Positions 8,274 to 17,905 of a stretch of 64,000 nt of DNA are shown here, one piece after another. The notes beneath the pieces were generated by a model, which saw nothing but the letters and a program-made list of their open reading frames with translations, did not search any database and was not told the DNA's origin. Origin of the DNA: Thiogranum sp963752745 (lineage in GTDB: Bacteria; Pseudomonadota; Gammaproteobacteria; DSM-19610); NCBI GenBank assembly GCA_963752745.1, contig CAVWAK010000019.1, positions 24,559-88,558 of the forward strand. Direction: 5' to 3'. Positions within the stretch are counted from its first letter, which is position 1. The number at the start of each line of letters is the position of its first letter. A program made the translations under genes and the position numbers.

Positions 8274-9802
8274 CGGAATCGATCCTTGAGGTGTTCGGCG
8301 AGCCGCAGTGTCAGCGCCACCAGTGTCAGCGTCGGGTTGGCCGAGCCGGACGTTGGAAATACCGAGCTGCCGGCCACATACAGGTTTTCGACATCATGCA
8401 CTTTGCAGTTGCGATCCACCACGCCGCGTGACGGATCATTGCTCATGCGCGTGGTACCCATATGGTGACTTCCCCCCGCAACCGGTTGTGGCCAGTCACG
8501 TGGGTCAGTGACAGTCTCGCGCATGCGCCCGATACCGAGTGCACCGAATTCCAGCGCCAACGAACGCAGATTGGTATAGAAGCTCAGGAGATCCTGTTCG
8601 GTAAGACGCCAGTCGAGTTTCAGTCGCGGCAGTTCCAGTGCGTCGCGTTGGTCGGACAGGCTGACACGACTGTCCGGGTTCGGCACCTGTTCGCAGGAAC
8701 CACCGACGCCCAGCCAGACACCAGGCGTATTCGGGTCAGTGGTTTTGCCCTCATCGCTAAGAAAATGCCGTGCTGCGAGCAGCATGTCCCGGTAGGCCTG
8801 TGCATTTGAATCACTGGAGCCGTCTAGCGTACCGGCCTGGTAGATACCCGCCACGCCCACCATGAAGGTGGCGTTGAGCAACTGTTGTTCACGCAAGAAG
8901 GCCTGCGCGGGGTTGAAGGCGACCTGGGCGGGGCGTCCCTCCACCGTCACTCGTTCACGAAAGATTTTTGGCAGACGTACCAGGTCACCGGCAACGATAT
9001 CGGCAAAGCCGGACAGGTGCGGGTGTTCCATAAAATAACGTCCGACCTGATCGTTGTGATTGCCGAGACCGGCTTTGACTACGTCGTTCGATAGCAGCAG
9101 TACGCGGGCATTTTCCAGTCCACCGGTCGCCAGCACATAATATTGGGCTTTGACGCTGTGATTGAGACCGTTCAGGGTGCGGATCGCCAGCTGTTTGACC
9201 GAACCTCCATTTTCCGCAGCGGTAATGTTCGTGACATTGGCGTTGAGCAGGACCTCAATATTCGCCGCCGTTTTCAATTCGTCCCGGTAGCGGCTGCCGA
9301 AGTGGGTCGGTGGACTAAAGTGTACGAACTGCAGGCGCAGACGGCCGGTCGCCGGTTCGGGTATGGGTTCACCGGTTTGCTGTTGCCAGTAGCGACTGTC
9401 ATTAAAGTGGCTCGGAGCAACCTGGACGATTTCAGAGGCCGGTTCGTACCAGGATGCCAGCTCGTCGAACGCGAGCGGCCAGCCGCTGAACGGTACCCAG
9501 TCACGCGTTTCGAAATCGATTGGGTCAAGCGGGCGGCAGTAACCGCCCCAGTGATTGGAGCTGCCGCCGAAAAAACGCATGCGTGTCAGCGAGGTTGAGT
9601 AGTCGATGCCTGCGTTCTCGCCCTCGTAGAGCGACTGGACCTGTGGATCGAATTCCAGTCCGCCGGATTCGATAACGCAGACGCGGGTCTTGTTGCCGGC
9701 CAGTGCGCGGGCCAGTGTGATTCCGGCGACGCCGCCGCCGATAATAGCCAGGTCCGCTTCCAGTGTGGTGTGATCGGGCAAATTGCGGGCATCTGTGAAC
9801 AT
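8270..9802 (-). CDS. GMC-family FAD-dependent oxidoreductase
   Basis: The 510-residue flavoprotein has the FAD Rossmann motif near residues 22-27 (IIGGGVAGITLARAL) and an acidic end to strand 2 (VIESGG). Its C-terminal GMC domain carries the GGSHHMGTTRM motif and ends with NLYVAGSSVFPTSGSANPTL, which includes the second FAD contact. The family oxidises alcohols or sugars and passes electrons to a quinone, cytochrome or oxygen. It has no signal of its own. The next gene encodes a Tat-signal protein and the pair overlap by 4 bases, so the enzyme may be co-exported. Substrate unknown. Confidence 0.85.
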   Translation of the reverse strand: MFTDARNLPDHTTLEADLAIIGGGVAGITLARALAGNKTRVCVIESGGLEFDPQVQSLYEGENAGIDYSTSLTRMRFFGGSSNHWGGYCRPLDPIDFETRDWVPFSGWPLAFDELASWYEPASEIVQVAPSHFNDSRYWQQQTGEPIPEPATGRLRLQFVHFSPPTHFGSRYRDELKTAANIEVLLNANVTNITAAENGGSVKQLAIRTLNGLNHSVKAQYYVLATGGLENARVLLLSNDVVKAGLGNHNDQVGRYFMEHPHLSGFADIVAGDLVRLPKIFRERVTVEGRPAQVAFNPAQAFLREQQLLNATFMVGVAGIYQAGTLDGSSDSNAQAYRDMLLAARHFLSDEGKTTDPNTPGVWLGVGGSCEQVPNPDSRVSLSDQRDALELPRLKLDWRLTEQDLLSFYTNLRSLALEFGALGIGRMRETVTDPRDWPQPVAGGSHHMGTTRMSNDPSRGVVDRNCKVHDVENLYVAGSSVFPTSGSANPTLTLVALTLRLAEHLKDRFR

Positions 9803-9820
9803 GGAACAGACAGGGTCCTT

Positions 9821-12454
9821 TTAAGGCTCGTTATCCGCTGGTTGTTCCAGCACGTTGCGTGCAACCTGCTGCATGCTGCCGGTTTCGCCGATCCAGCTCG
9901 CCGGCAAATCAGGCAGGGCACTGATGATCGCGATGACCAGTGTCGCGGCGTAGGGTATAGCCTGAATCAGTAACATGATAGCCCACACCAGCAAATCCAG
10001 CGTCTCGGTGCCGAATGTTTGTATGATAGAGAACGCTGCCAGGCATAGCGCGATCAGCAGCAGGGTTTCTTCGCGCGCCGCGCCAAGAGCCTTGAGCAGG
10101 GCGTGTTGATCAGCCCGTTTCGGTGTCCGGATAAACGGTTTACTACGCACCATGAAACCGGTGAGCATGGCTCGCCCGATGGTGTGCGTGAGCGACAGGC
10201 CGGCCAGTGCCGCAGCGATGGTCTGGATAGTGTTGGCACCGACTCGCGTGTGGTACAGGTAGACCAGCTTGCCGACCTTGAAGATGAACATCGCCAGTGG
10301 CAGTACCGAAAACATCAACAGCGGCGGGCTCACCTGTTGTGGTAACGCCAGCATCGCCAGCGACCAGCACAGGGCGGCGAGATTGAACAGCAGATTGATG
10401 CCGTCGGCGATCCACGGTAGCCAGCCGGCGAGGAAATGGTAGCGCTGTCCCGCGGTCAGTGTGCTTTTTTTACGTGAAAACAGCGCGCCGGCGTGGTGCC
10501 GCAGGATCTGCACCGAACCGAACGCCCAGCGGAAACGCTGCTTCTTGAAATCGATAAAGGTATCGGGCATCAAACCGCGACCATAGCTTTGCGGAATATA
10601 GGTTGCCTCCAGGCCCTGCTCGAAAATGCGCAGGCCGAGTTCGGCATCCTCGGTGATACACCAGTCGGCCCAGCCGTTCACATCCTGCAAGGCGGACTTG
10701 CGCACCATGGTCATGGTGCCATGCTGGATGATTGCATTGCGCTCGTTGCGTGTAATCATGCCGAGATAAAAGAAGCCTCGATATTCTGCGTAGCACATGG
10801 CCTTGAAGGCATTTTCGCACACGTCTCGATAGTCCTGCGGGGCTTGCACGATAGCAATATTTTCATTGGTGAACTGCGGCACCAGGTCACGTAGCCAGTG
10901 TGGATGTACCAGGTAATCGCTGTCGATCACCGCAACGACTTCCGCTTCCGGATCAGTGTGCTGCAACGCAAAGTTGAGTGCGCCGGCCTTGAAACCCGGC
11001 AGCGGATCCTGGTGGAAAAAACGGAACTGGGCGCCGAGCTTCTCGCAGTGATCGCGTACCGGTTCCCAGATAGCCGGATCGCTGGTGTTGTTGTCGATGA
11101 CAATGACTTCATAGCGCGGGTAGTCGAGTCGGGCCAGCGCGTTCAGGGTGTGAATCATCATGTCGGGTGGTTCGTTATAGGCCGGCACATGCACCGACAC
11201 CAGCGGTCGTTTTGCATCGTCCACCTCAACCGGTCGGAACAGGCGCCGGTGTTCAGTGATCCACAATGCCTCGGCCCATTCGTGCGCCTCGGCCAGCAAC
11301 ACCACGATGACGCCGATCATTCCGAGTATCAGCAATATGCCCACGACGATATGGGTCAGGGTGAGATACTGGTGCGTATAGTTGTAGATGATCACCACCG
11401 CGGCGGTGGTAGCCCCATAGGTCATCAGTGCCAGAAATCCGCGGCCGCGGGCACCCAGGTGACGGCTGTCAATCAGCATTACGGCAAAGGTGATGAGCGC
11501 GATCACCACAGAGATGCCGGCCAGGATCGGCCAGTCCGGTATTTTTACAATCGCTTTCTGGAACTGGAACTTGGGTTGGCGAGTTACATCGTAGACGCCC
11601 CAGTAGGCACCGACTTCGCCCTCGATGTTGCGTTTCCAGGGCTGGTCGAACGCTTCCATCAGGTAATAGGTGTATTTCTCTTCGGCCGCGCGTGCCAGGA
11701 AACGCCGCAGGAAGGTTGCCTCATTGGCATTCGAGGCTACCGCATCCTTGAGGGTGCGGCCATTGCTCGGCCAGCCGACTTCACCGAGCACAATCGGTTT
11801 GCCGGGATACAATTGTTTGAGTTCGTTGATGTTGCCGACCACGAAATCCACGGCGTCCTCGACCGCCACGCCCTCCCAGTAGGGTAGCAGGTGGACAGCG
11901 ATGTAATCGACGTGATCAACCAGCTCCGGGTATGCTTTCCAGATGAAAGGCGGTTCCGCGGTACTGATCGGAATGTCGGTCTCCGCGCGCGCCATGTCCA
12001 GATGTTCAATCAGTTGCGAGATCGGGATATCACCCCGTAACAGGACTTCGTTACCGACAAAAATACGTACCACATTGCGTGCGCGGACGGCGATGTCGAG
12101 TGCCTGCATGATTTCCTTGCGGCTCCGCTCGCTATCGGCATCTACCCAGGCGCCCAACGCGACATTGATGCCGTGCTTTTCAGCCAGACGCGGTATCTCG
12201 CCGAGGCCCTTGTCCACGGAGTAAGTGCGAACGGCGTGGGTTTTCCCCGCCAGCAGGGCCAGGTCACCCTCGATATCATTGGCGTCAGGGAACTTGTTCC
12301 AGTTAGGATTTTGCTTGTTCTGGAAGGGCGAAAAGGCGAATCCCTGGATACGCTCCGGCCACGCCGGTTCGCTCTCCGGAAGGTTGTAGAGAGCCCACGC
12401 CATGATCGTGAACGCGGTTATTGCGATTGCAATAATAAAAGTGGATTTTTGCAT
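9821..12454 (-). CDS. Membrane beta-glucan synthase: GH17-like domain fused to GT2
   Basis: The 877-residue inner-membrane protein begins with an N-terminal anchor. A GH17-like (beta)8 barrel follows (about 30-300) with NEVLLRGD and GEVGWPSNG, which hold the likely catalytic Glu residues. After three or four membrane helices comes a family 2 glycosyltransferase domain (about 420-650) showing VHVPAYNEPP, VIDNNT, VIDSDYLV, TEDAELGLRI and KQRFRWAFGSVQ. More membrane helices follow. It probably polymerises and transfers a beta-glucan across the membrane, with the GH17 part trimming or branching it, as in NdvB-like proteins. It lies upstream of the GMC pair and downstream of an outer-membrane-barrel-like gene. 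Confidence 0.85.
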   Translation of the reverse strand: MQKSTFIIAIAITAFTIMAWALYNLPESEPAWPERIQGFAFSPFQNKQNPNWNKFPDANDIEGDLALLAGKTHAVRTYSVDKGLGEIPRLAEKHGINVALGAWVDADSERSRKEIMQALDIAVRARNVVRIFVGNEVLLRGDIPISQLIEHLDMARAETDIPISTAEPPFIWKAYPELVDHVDYIAVHLLPYWEGVAVEDAVDFVVGNINELKQLYPGKPIVLGEVGWPSNGRTLKDAVASNANEATFLRRFLARAAEEKYTYYLMEAFDQPWKRNIEGEVGAYWGVYDVTRQPKFQFQKAIVKIPDWPILAGISVVIALITFAVMLIDSRHLGARGRGFLALMTYGATTAAVVIIYNYTHQYLTLTHIVVGILLILGMIGVIVVLLAEAHEWAEALWITEHRRLFRPVEVDDAKRPLVSVHVPAYNEPPDMMIHTLNALARLDYPRYEVIVIDNNTSDPAIWEPVRDHCEKLGAQFRFFHQDPLPGFKAGALNFALQHTDPEAEVVAVIDSDYLVHPHWLRDLVPQFTNENIAIVQAPQDYRDVCENAFKAMCYAEYRGFFYLGMITRNERNAIIQHGTMTMVRKSALQDVNGWADWCITEDAELGLRIFEQGLEATYIPQSYGRGLMPDTFIDFKKQRFRWAFGSVQILRHHAGALFSRKKSTLTAGQRYHFLAGWLPWIADGINLLFNLAALCWSLAMLALPQQVSPPLLMFSVLPLAMFIFKVGKLVYLYHTRVGANTIQTIAAALAGLSLTHTIGRAMLTGFMVRSKPFIRTPKRADQHALLKALGAAREETLLLIALCLAAFSIIQTFGTETLDLLVWAIMLLIQAIPYAATLVIAIISALPDLPASWIGETGSMQQVARNVLEQPADNEP

Positions 12455-12564
12455 AAACCTGGAATTGTAAGCCTGACCGATGCATGGCGACGGGCAGTAT
12501 ACTTGGAGCGGGAGAGCAAGACCAAGCGCCGCGCAGAAGCGGTCTGCTGGCGGTGCCTGGCGGG

Positions 12565-13872
12565 CTAGAAATTCGCCCGGTATCCCAGGCTCAGTAAATA
12601 GGTGGAACGGCTGTTGTCATTAGCGGAAATGGCCTGGTTCGACCACTTGCCGCCAGCCTCGATTTGGAAGCCGTAAGCTTTTTTCCATTGATATTCCATT
12701 TTCACGGTGGGTGATGTTACCCATTCAGCCGACTTATCGGTGATATTGTCGCGGAGTTCGGTGCGTAAGCGCGGTCTGATGTTCCAGAGTCGGTTGATGA
12801 CGTAGCGGGTGTCGATGGAAGCCGTGGAAATGCGGGAGGAACCGGTTACGCGGTGGCGAATGTCCAGCTTGTTGCTGTTACCGGAGATTAACAGGTCCTT
12901 GCCGGTGAGTTTCAGGCGGTAGAAGTATTCGTTCGGTAGCGCCTCTGGTGGTGTCGCGTTCCCCGATTGGCTGTTGTTGGAAATATCCAGCATGGCGATG
13001 TCGCCACTCAGTTTAAAGCGTTGCGAGAATGCGTGTGACAGGCTGAGGCCGTGGGTGGTGACTTTCCGGGTCCGCTGACTCGCGTAGTGCTTGATACGGT
13101 CGTCAGGGATGATCCAGTTCCAGCCGTCAATGGCGGCCATGCTATGCTGCAGATGTTTCTTCTGCCGCCTGTGCATCGCGTTGTTATGCACATCGAAGGT
13201 TGCACTCAATGTCATTCTACCGGGAAGTTTCCAGGCCCCCGATGCAGTGATTGCATTTAACATATCCTGATTTGCGTCGTAGTCCAGGAAGACCAGTAAC
13301 GACCGTTTCGCTCGCTGGTAGCGCAGGGTTCCACCGATCACTCTGTTATCAAGCTGCGCGTTATCCTGTTCATCGACAAGATAGGCGTTCAGGTTCCAGG
13401 CCCGGGCAAACGTGCCGGTATCGGCACTGAAACCGAACACCTGGCGGGCGGTGTTGAAATCATCCTTCGACGAATTCACGGGATAGCCGGCGACGCCCCG
13501 CAGCGTCAGGCCGCTGTTCAAACGGTAATCTACCCGTATGCCGTCAGTTTTACCGAGAATGCCACTATCGACCGCCAGGCGGCGACCAAACTGGATCGAA
13601 AAGGCTTGTTGCCGGTCGCTGGTATCCTTGGACAGGCTCACCAGGTCAGGGAGTGCGGGTGTCGCATCGGGTTCGCCGTCGATCAACTGAACCGCAGTCG
13701 GCGCATCGCTTGTTCCCTGCTCGCCAGGCGGCTGGAAATCAGCTGCGGGTTCGGAGTTGACAATCAACTGACCGGGCTCGCCCGGTATGGCGCCTGCATT
13801 GCTGGAAAGCAGCAACGCACCCGGCGCGAAGGCTAACCAGCCGATCATTAATGCAGCCTGACTTCGTGTCAT
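12565..13872 (-). CDS. Predicted outer-membrane beta-barrel protein
   Basis: The 435-residue protein has a signal peptide (MIGWLAFAPGALLLSSNAGA), a Pro/Glu-rich linker and then alternating amphipathic strands. It ends in Phe (LSLGYRANF), the usual signature of an outer-membrane barrel. No family was recognised with certainty. It is co-oriented with the glucan synthase at 9821-12454, 110 bases upstream of it. A role in exporting or binding the glucan is a reasonable but unproven guess. Confidence 0.65.
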   Translation of the reverse strand: MTRSQAALMIGWLAFAPGALLLSSNAGAIPGEPGQLIVNSEPAADFQPPGEQGTSDAPTAVQLIDGEPDATPALPDLVSLSKDTSDRQQAFSIQFGRRLAVDSGILGKTDGIRVDYRLNSGLTLRGVAGYPVNSSKDDFNTARQVFGFSADTGTFARAWNLNAYLVDEQDNAQLDNRVIGGTLRYQRAKRSLLVFLDYDANQDMLNAITASGAWKLPGRMTLSATFDVHNNAMHRRQKKHLQHSMAAIDGWNWIIPDDRIKHYASQRTRKVTTHGLSLSHAFSQRFKLSGDIAMLDISNNSQSGNATPPEALPNEYFYRLKLTGKDLLISGNSNKLDIRHRVTGSSRISTASIDTRYVINRLWNIRPRLRTELRDNITDKSAEWVTSPTVKMEYQWKKAYGFQIEAGGKWSNQAISANDNSRSTYLLSLGYRANF

Positions 13873-14041
13873 ATCGCGGTTTTTCCCTGGCCACGTGTCT
13901 GCCGTGGGGTGCCATTTTGGAAAGAGAAATCACCCGGTTTGTCGGTGGCAAAACGGCAACTCTTTAGTCGGGAGGTGATTGCGGCAACGAAAATGTCGAC
14001 TCGGTCACAAATTTGAACAGGAAAATGGGATATGCGATGGG

Positions 14042-14089
14042 TAGGGGACAGAGTAAAAAAATGCGAATAGACGTTTTTACTCTGAACCA
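14042..14089. repeat. GGGG-CAG palindromic repeat
   Basis: GGGGACAGAGTAAAAA (14044-14059) pairs with GTTTTTACTCTGAACC (14073-14088). It lies next to the stop of the FHA-GAF-PP2C gene. Confidence 0.65.
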
Positions 14090-14090
14090 T

Positions 14091-15728
14091 TTAATTAGCA
14101 GGCTTCCGGCCAAAACACAGCAGCGAAATATCGTCACTCTGCGGCTCCTGCCCTACATGCCGATGCACATCAAGCAGTATGGCCTCACCTAAATGTTGAG
14201 CATCAACATGTTCACCCGACACAACGGACCGCAGCCGGTCAATACCATACAACTCGCCCTGTGCATTGCGCGCTTCACTTATGCCATCCGAATAGAGGAC
14301 TATTGAATCACCTGGGTTCAACATTAACGACTGCACCTTATACGGATAGTCATCCAGGATTCCCAAAGGGATACCAACACTGTTTCCGTCTGACTCTGTA
14401 ATGACGCCGCTCGCCGACCGCACTATCGGCACCATATGACCTCCATTCAGTATCACGACTTCATGCGACTCAAGGTCTACAATGGCAACGACAAGTGTTA
14501 CGAAGCGGCCCTCAACACTGCCCCTGCACATATGCCGATTAATGTAGCTGAATGCTTCTACCGGGTGTTCAACGAACCGCATTGAACTATGCATCACGCT
14601 TGACAGACGTGACATCAGTAATGACGCAGAAACACCTTTTCCAGCCACGTCCCCAAGCGCAATGCATAGCTTTCCGTCACCGGTCGGGAAACAGTCATAG
14701 TAATCTCCTCCAACGGCAGCCGCTGCTTCGTAGCCTGCGAAGACGACATGCTCGGCCAGCTGCGGCATTCGGGGCGGCAATATAGCAAGCTGAACACGCC
14801 TGGCCAGTTCCAGGTCGAACTGCTGCCTCTCCTGTTCCATTTGCCTGACTATCAGCCGCGCATTTTCATAGGAAAGCGCGGCCTGACCTGCGACGGTTGT
14901 AAGCACCTCCAGGTCTTCAGTAGAGAAACGCGCACTGGCTTCTTTGGCGTCAAGCGTTATCGCACCGATAGCCTGACCATTCAAGTCCAGTAAAGGTGCG
15001 CACATAACAGACCGGATATTGAAATTAATAATCGACTTGCTCATATCAAAGCGTGAATCTGAACTGGCGTCGGCCGAGAGGATGCCTACCTTTTCGGAGA
15101 ATACCCGATCAAGTACGGTAGCACTAACATGTGATTCAGAAGCCTCGCCGCTGCGTCGATCTCTTGAGATGTGGAGCTTGACCTGTCCCGACTCAGGATC
15201 CCGCAGCAAGACAGATCCACGGTCTGCCTTCGGAAATATCTCGAACAGACTATCAATAATAATCGGAAGACGGCTATCCAGGTCACTGCTTTCAGCTAAT
15301 CTTCGGCTAATACTCAAAACCGCGCGCAACTTCTCTTCAGGCTTGTTATCTATCGCGCCTTGATAATCCTGAGAGGCAATCGTGACAATCCGCGACGACA
15401 TGACGGTTTTATCCTCAGCTGCATCGGTATCTCTCAGATTACCAATCTGATGAAAGTGGAGCTTCATTCCACCGACACTGATCTGATCGCCATCCTGCAA
15501 TTGCACCGCAGACCGAATTAATCCATCGTTTATCAAAGTTCCATTGGAACTCTTGAGGTCTTCAATCCAATAAGCCTCATCTACCATGATCAGGCGAGCA
15601 TGACGTCGTGATACCCGTGAGGATTCCAGAAAAATATCACAGTCGTCCTGTCGGCCAATAAGTAACTCACTGGCGTTAAGCGCATACTCAAAAACGCCTC
15701 CATCCTGATTCAATGACAGCTTAAACAT
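14091..15728 (-). CDS. FHA-GAF-SpoIIE-type PP2C phosphatase
   Basis: The 545-residue cytoplasmic protein has three domains. An FHA domain (about 20-95) carries LIGRQDDCDIFLES, SRRH and NGTLIN and should bind phosphothreonine. A GAF domain (about 140-290) follows, then an RsbU/SpoIIE-type phosphatase (about 330-540) with metal-binding motifs VGGDYYD, ALGDVAGKGVSASLLMS and VLYSDGISEARN. Such proteins dephosphorylate anti-sigma-factor antagonists or other signalling proteins in response to a small molecule or redox cue. It stands alone. The kinase/FHA/PP2C cluster at 46734-50000 may share substrates with it. Confidence 0.85.
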   Translation of the reverse strand: MFKLSLNQDGGVFEYALNASELLIGRQDDCDIFLESSRVSRRHARLIMVDEAYWIEDLKSSNGTLINDGLIRSAVQLQDGDQISVGGMKLHFHQIGNLRDTDAAEDKTVMSSRIVTIASQDYQGAIDNKPEEKLRAVLSISRRLAESSDLDSRLPIIIDSLFEIFPKADRGSVLLRDPESGQVKLHISRDRRSGEASESHVSATVLDRVFSEKVGILSADASSDSRFDMSKSIINFNIRSVMCAPLLDLNGQAIGAITLDAKEASARFSTEDLEVLTTVAGQAALSYENARLIVRQMEQERQQFDLELARRVQLAILPPRMPQLAEHVVFAGYEAAAAVGGDYYDCFPTGDGKLCIALGDVAGKGVSASLLMSRLSSVMHSSMRFVEHPVEAFSYINRHMCRGSVEGRFVTLVVAIVDLESHEVVILNGGHMVPIVRSASGVITESDGNSVGIPLGILDDYPYKVQSLMLNPGDSIVLYSDGISEARNAQGELYGIDRLRSVVSGEHVDAQHLGEAILLDVHRHVGQEPQSDDISLLCFGRKPAN

Positions 15729-15869
15729 ACTTAACCCATTCTTCAGTTGTCTATATTATCTCAGGATAATTAGCGTCAGCCGCCTGGCGTGCGCCACCGC
15801 GGGGCAATCTTGAGGCTAGGTGGCAAGGGTTTGGATGTCAAGCGTGGGGTAAAAGGGAGAGTGAAAGGG

Positions 15870-15912
15870 AGGGTTTAGGTTTTTACTCTGACCCCAATTA
15901 TTTTTGTCACCG
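15870..15912. repeat. GGGG-CAG repeat half
   Basis: GGTTTTTACTCTGACCCCAATTA is followed by TTTTTGTCACCGACCCCTAAT. These are two repeat ends in a row, just beyond the stop of the sugar dehydrogenase gene. A similar GTCACCGACCCC end occurs near 58930. Confidence 0.55.
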
Positions 15913-15916
15913 ACCC

Positions 15917-17068
15917 CTAATTCGATTCTGAAAACCTGAAGATGTCACCGTTTCCCGAAACGGCATAGAGTTCTCCGCTATTGTCTTCACCAAACGAGGT
16001 AAGGCTCGCAACGTTGGCGATTTCCCTGTTGGAAACCACCTGGGCCCCGTTGTACTCCAGAGACCAGATACGGCCACTGCCAAAATCACCATAGATATAG
16101 GTGCCCCACAAGATTGACGAGGCCGCACCGCGATAAACATAGCCGCCAATCACTGCGGTGCCGAGGCTGTGGTCATATTCAAAAACCGGCGGTATCAAGG
16201 TGGCGTTCGGCGGCGTGTTTTGCGAGCTGGCAAACGGCTGTGTGCCTTCGAAAACACGCCACCCATAATTACCACCGGCCTGAATGATGTCAATTTCCTC
16301 GAGCGCGCTCTGACCGACATCGCCTAACCATAGCGTGCCTGTCTGTCGATCGAAGGAAAACCGGAACGGGTTGCGGAGTCCATAGGCCCAGATTTCCTCG
16401 CGCACACCCGATTCGCCAACAAAAGGATTGTCTGGCGGGATGCCATAAGGGCTGCCGGCATCCACATTGATACGCAGGATAGTGCCATAAAGATTGCCAC
16501 GATCCTGGGCGTTATCGTCCGGGTCGCCACCACCACCGCCGTCGCCGAATGCGACGTAAAGCCTGTCATCCGGTCCGAATGCAAGCGCGCCGCCGTTATG
16601 ATTGGTAAACGGTTGGGTAACCTCTAACAGAATGAATTCAGAGCCCGCTGACGCCAGTCCTGTCTGGCTGTTGTAGGTGAAGCGGGATAGTACAGAACGG
16701 CGCGGATTCGATGCCGAATAATGCACGTAGAAAAAACCGTTACTGGTAAAATCGGGATGGAAAGCCAGCCCCAGCAATCCCTGCTCACCCGAAAACAGGA
16801 CCTGACTGCTGATATCCAGCATGACGACCGTACTCATCACTTGAGCATCGACATCGAAGCGATGAATCATGCCTCGCTGTTCCACCACTACGGCCTGGGC
16901 CGAGCCCGGAAGACCGGCTAAAAAGACCGGTGCCACAAAGCTCAGATTAGGAAACGCATTGACAGTACTGACACCCGCGGGTGTGTTGACAGTGTTACTG
17001 CCACCGCCGCCGCCACAACCAGCAAGCAGTAAAGTTCCCGCGAGTATCGCGCTAATGTACCAGCTCAT
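15917..17068 (-). CDS. PQQ-type sugar dehydrogenase (GSDH/Hhip-like) lipoprotein
   Basis: The 383-residue lipoprotein has lipobox LLLAGC near residues 14-19 and a Gly-rich linker. The six-bladed propeller of the soluble glucose dehydrogenase family follows. Recognised motifs are EQGLLGLAFHPDF, NHNGGALAFGPDDRLYVAFGDGGG, YGLRNPFRFSFD, GDVGQSALEEID and GGNYGWRVFEG. The family oxidises aldose sugars with PQQ, although many members have unknown substrates. It should face the periplasm or outer membrane. It stands alone, with no PQQ synthesis gene in the window. Confidence 0.8.
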   Translation of the reverse strand: MSWYISAILAGTLLLAGCGGGGGSNTVNTPAGVSTVNAFPNLSFVAPVFLAGLPGSAQAVVVEQRGMIHRFDVDAQVMSTVVMLDISSQVLFSGEQGLLGLAFHPDFTSNGFFYVHYSASNPRRSVLSRFTYNSQTGLASAGSEFILLEVTQPFTNHNGGALAFGPDDRLYVAFGDGGGGGDPDDNAQDRGNLYGTILRINVDAGSPYGIPPDNPFVGESGVREEIWAYGLRNPFRFSFDRQTGTLWLGDVGQSALEEIDIIQAGGNYGWRVFEGTQPFASSQNTPPNATLIPPVFEYDHSLGTAVIGGYVYRGAASSILWGTYIYGDFGSGRIWSLEYNGAQVVSNREIANVASLTSFGEDNSGELYAVSGNGDIFRFSESN

Positions 17069-17188
17069 GCCTTTTTGCCGTGTATGACTGTGTTTTTCAT
17101 ACTATGACACAGGTGAAAGAAATAAGGTGAAGCCTGTCATAGTATAAAGGGTACACCACAATTGCGTCAGGAAACCGTGGTCTGATCC

Positions 17189-17292
17189 GAATGGCACTTA
17201 CTTAAGTCGATTGTTGGGCTTCGCAGGCTCAGCGCCAACCTACGTAAGTGCACGTTAGAAAAAGAGGATTCGGCTTTAAGTAAGTGCCATTC
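17189..17292. repeat. 104-base inverted-repeat element
   Basis: Perfect 17-bp arms GAATGGCACTTACTTAA (17189-17205) and TTAAGTAAGTGCCATTC (17276-17292) enclose a core with TTGTTGGGCTTCGCAGGCTC. It lacks the GGGG-CAG ends and looks like a separate MITE-like family. A GGGGACAG half follows at 17313. Confidence 0.7.
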
Positions 17293-17335
17293 AGGACACG
17301 ATTTTAGGGAATAGGGGACAGCGTCAAAACCAACC

Positions 17336-17905
17336 TCAACAATTTAAATCTTGTGGATGATCGATATCCTTAACTATGCCGGCATCCTCGGTAGTGAGTA
17401 ATTCAACTTCACCTGGATAATTCGCCAGCAAGTTCCGGGCTCCCTTGTCACCAGACAATTCTCGCAGCGGCTGTTGCCAGCGCGCTGAAAAGCCAACCGG
17501 GTGACCGCGTTGTCCCTGGTATACAGGCGCGACCATCGACGCTCCATTCTTTAATTGATTGACCAGAGCGGTGATGGTTGCCGGCTGCATCCATGGCATA
17601 TCAGCCAGCGCAATTAACCAGCCATCTGCGCTGGATGTGGCGTTGACGCCTGCAGCCAGACTCGTGCCCATGCCTTCATCGGCCCGGGTGTTTTCCACGA
17701 CCTTCATGCCGATTTGTGTAAATGCGTCGATCAAGGCATGGTCTTCGGGCTGAACGACGGCTATTACATCGGGCATTGCCTGTAGCAGCGCGCTCGCAGC
17801 AGCAACACCGATGGCTACGCCATCCGGCAGAGGATGAAGTAACTTGGGTGCACCGAAACGCCTTGCAGAACCGGCGGCGAGCAGGATGCCGACAACCTTT
17901 GTCAT
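17336..17905 (-). CDS. mocA: MobA-like nucleotidyltransferase (MocA type)
   Basis: The 189-residue cytosolic enzyme of the MobA/MocA NTP-transferase family has the N-terminal signature GILLAAGSARRFGAPKLL and the metal-binding LIALADMPWM. The MocA branch adds CMP to molybdopterin to make the cytosine dinucleotide used by xanthine-oxidase-type hydroxylases. That fits the neighbouring iorA/iorB-like genes. Its ATG overlaps the stop of the xdhC-like gene by four bases, so it belongs to the same operon. The gene is intact, unlike xdhC. The MocA choice over MobA rests on this context. Confidence 0.75.
   Translation of the reverse strand: MTKVVGILLAAGSARRFGAPKLLHPLPDGVAIGVAAASALLQAMPDVIAVVQPEDHALIDAFTQIGMKVVENTRADEGMGTSLAAGVNATSSADGWLIALADMPWMQPATITALVNQLKNGASMVAPVYQGQRGHPVGFSARWQQPLRELSGDKGARNLLANYPGEVELLTTEDAGIVKDIDHPQDLNC

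Noticed and set aside
10898..11887. Plus-strand frame (329 codons) opposite the glucan synthase
   Set aside because: His/Gln-rich shadow of the GT2 coding strand with no recognisable motif.
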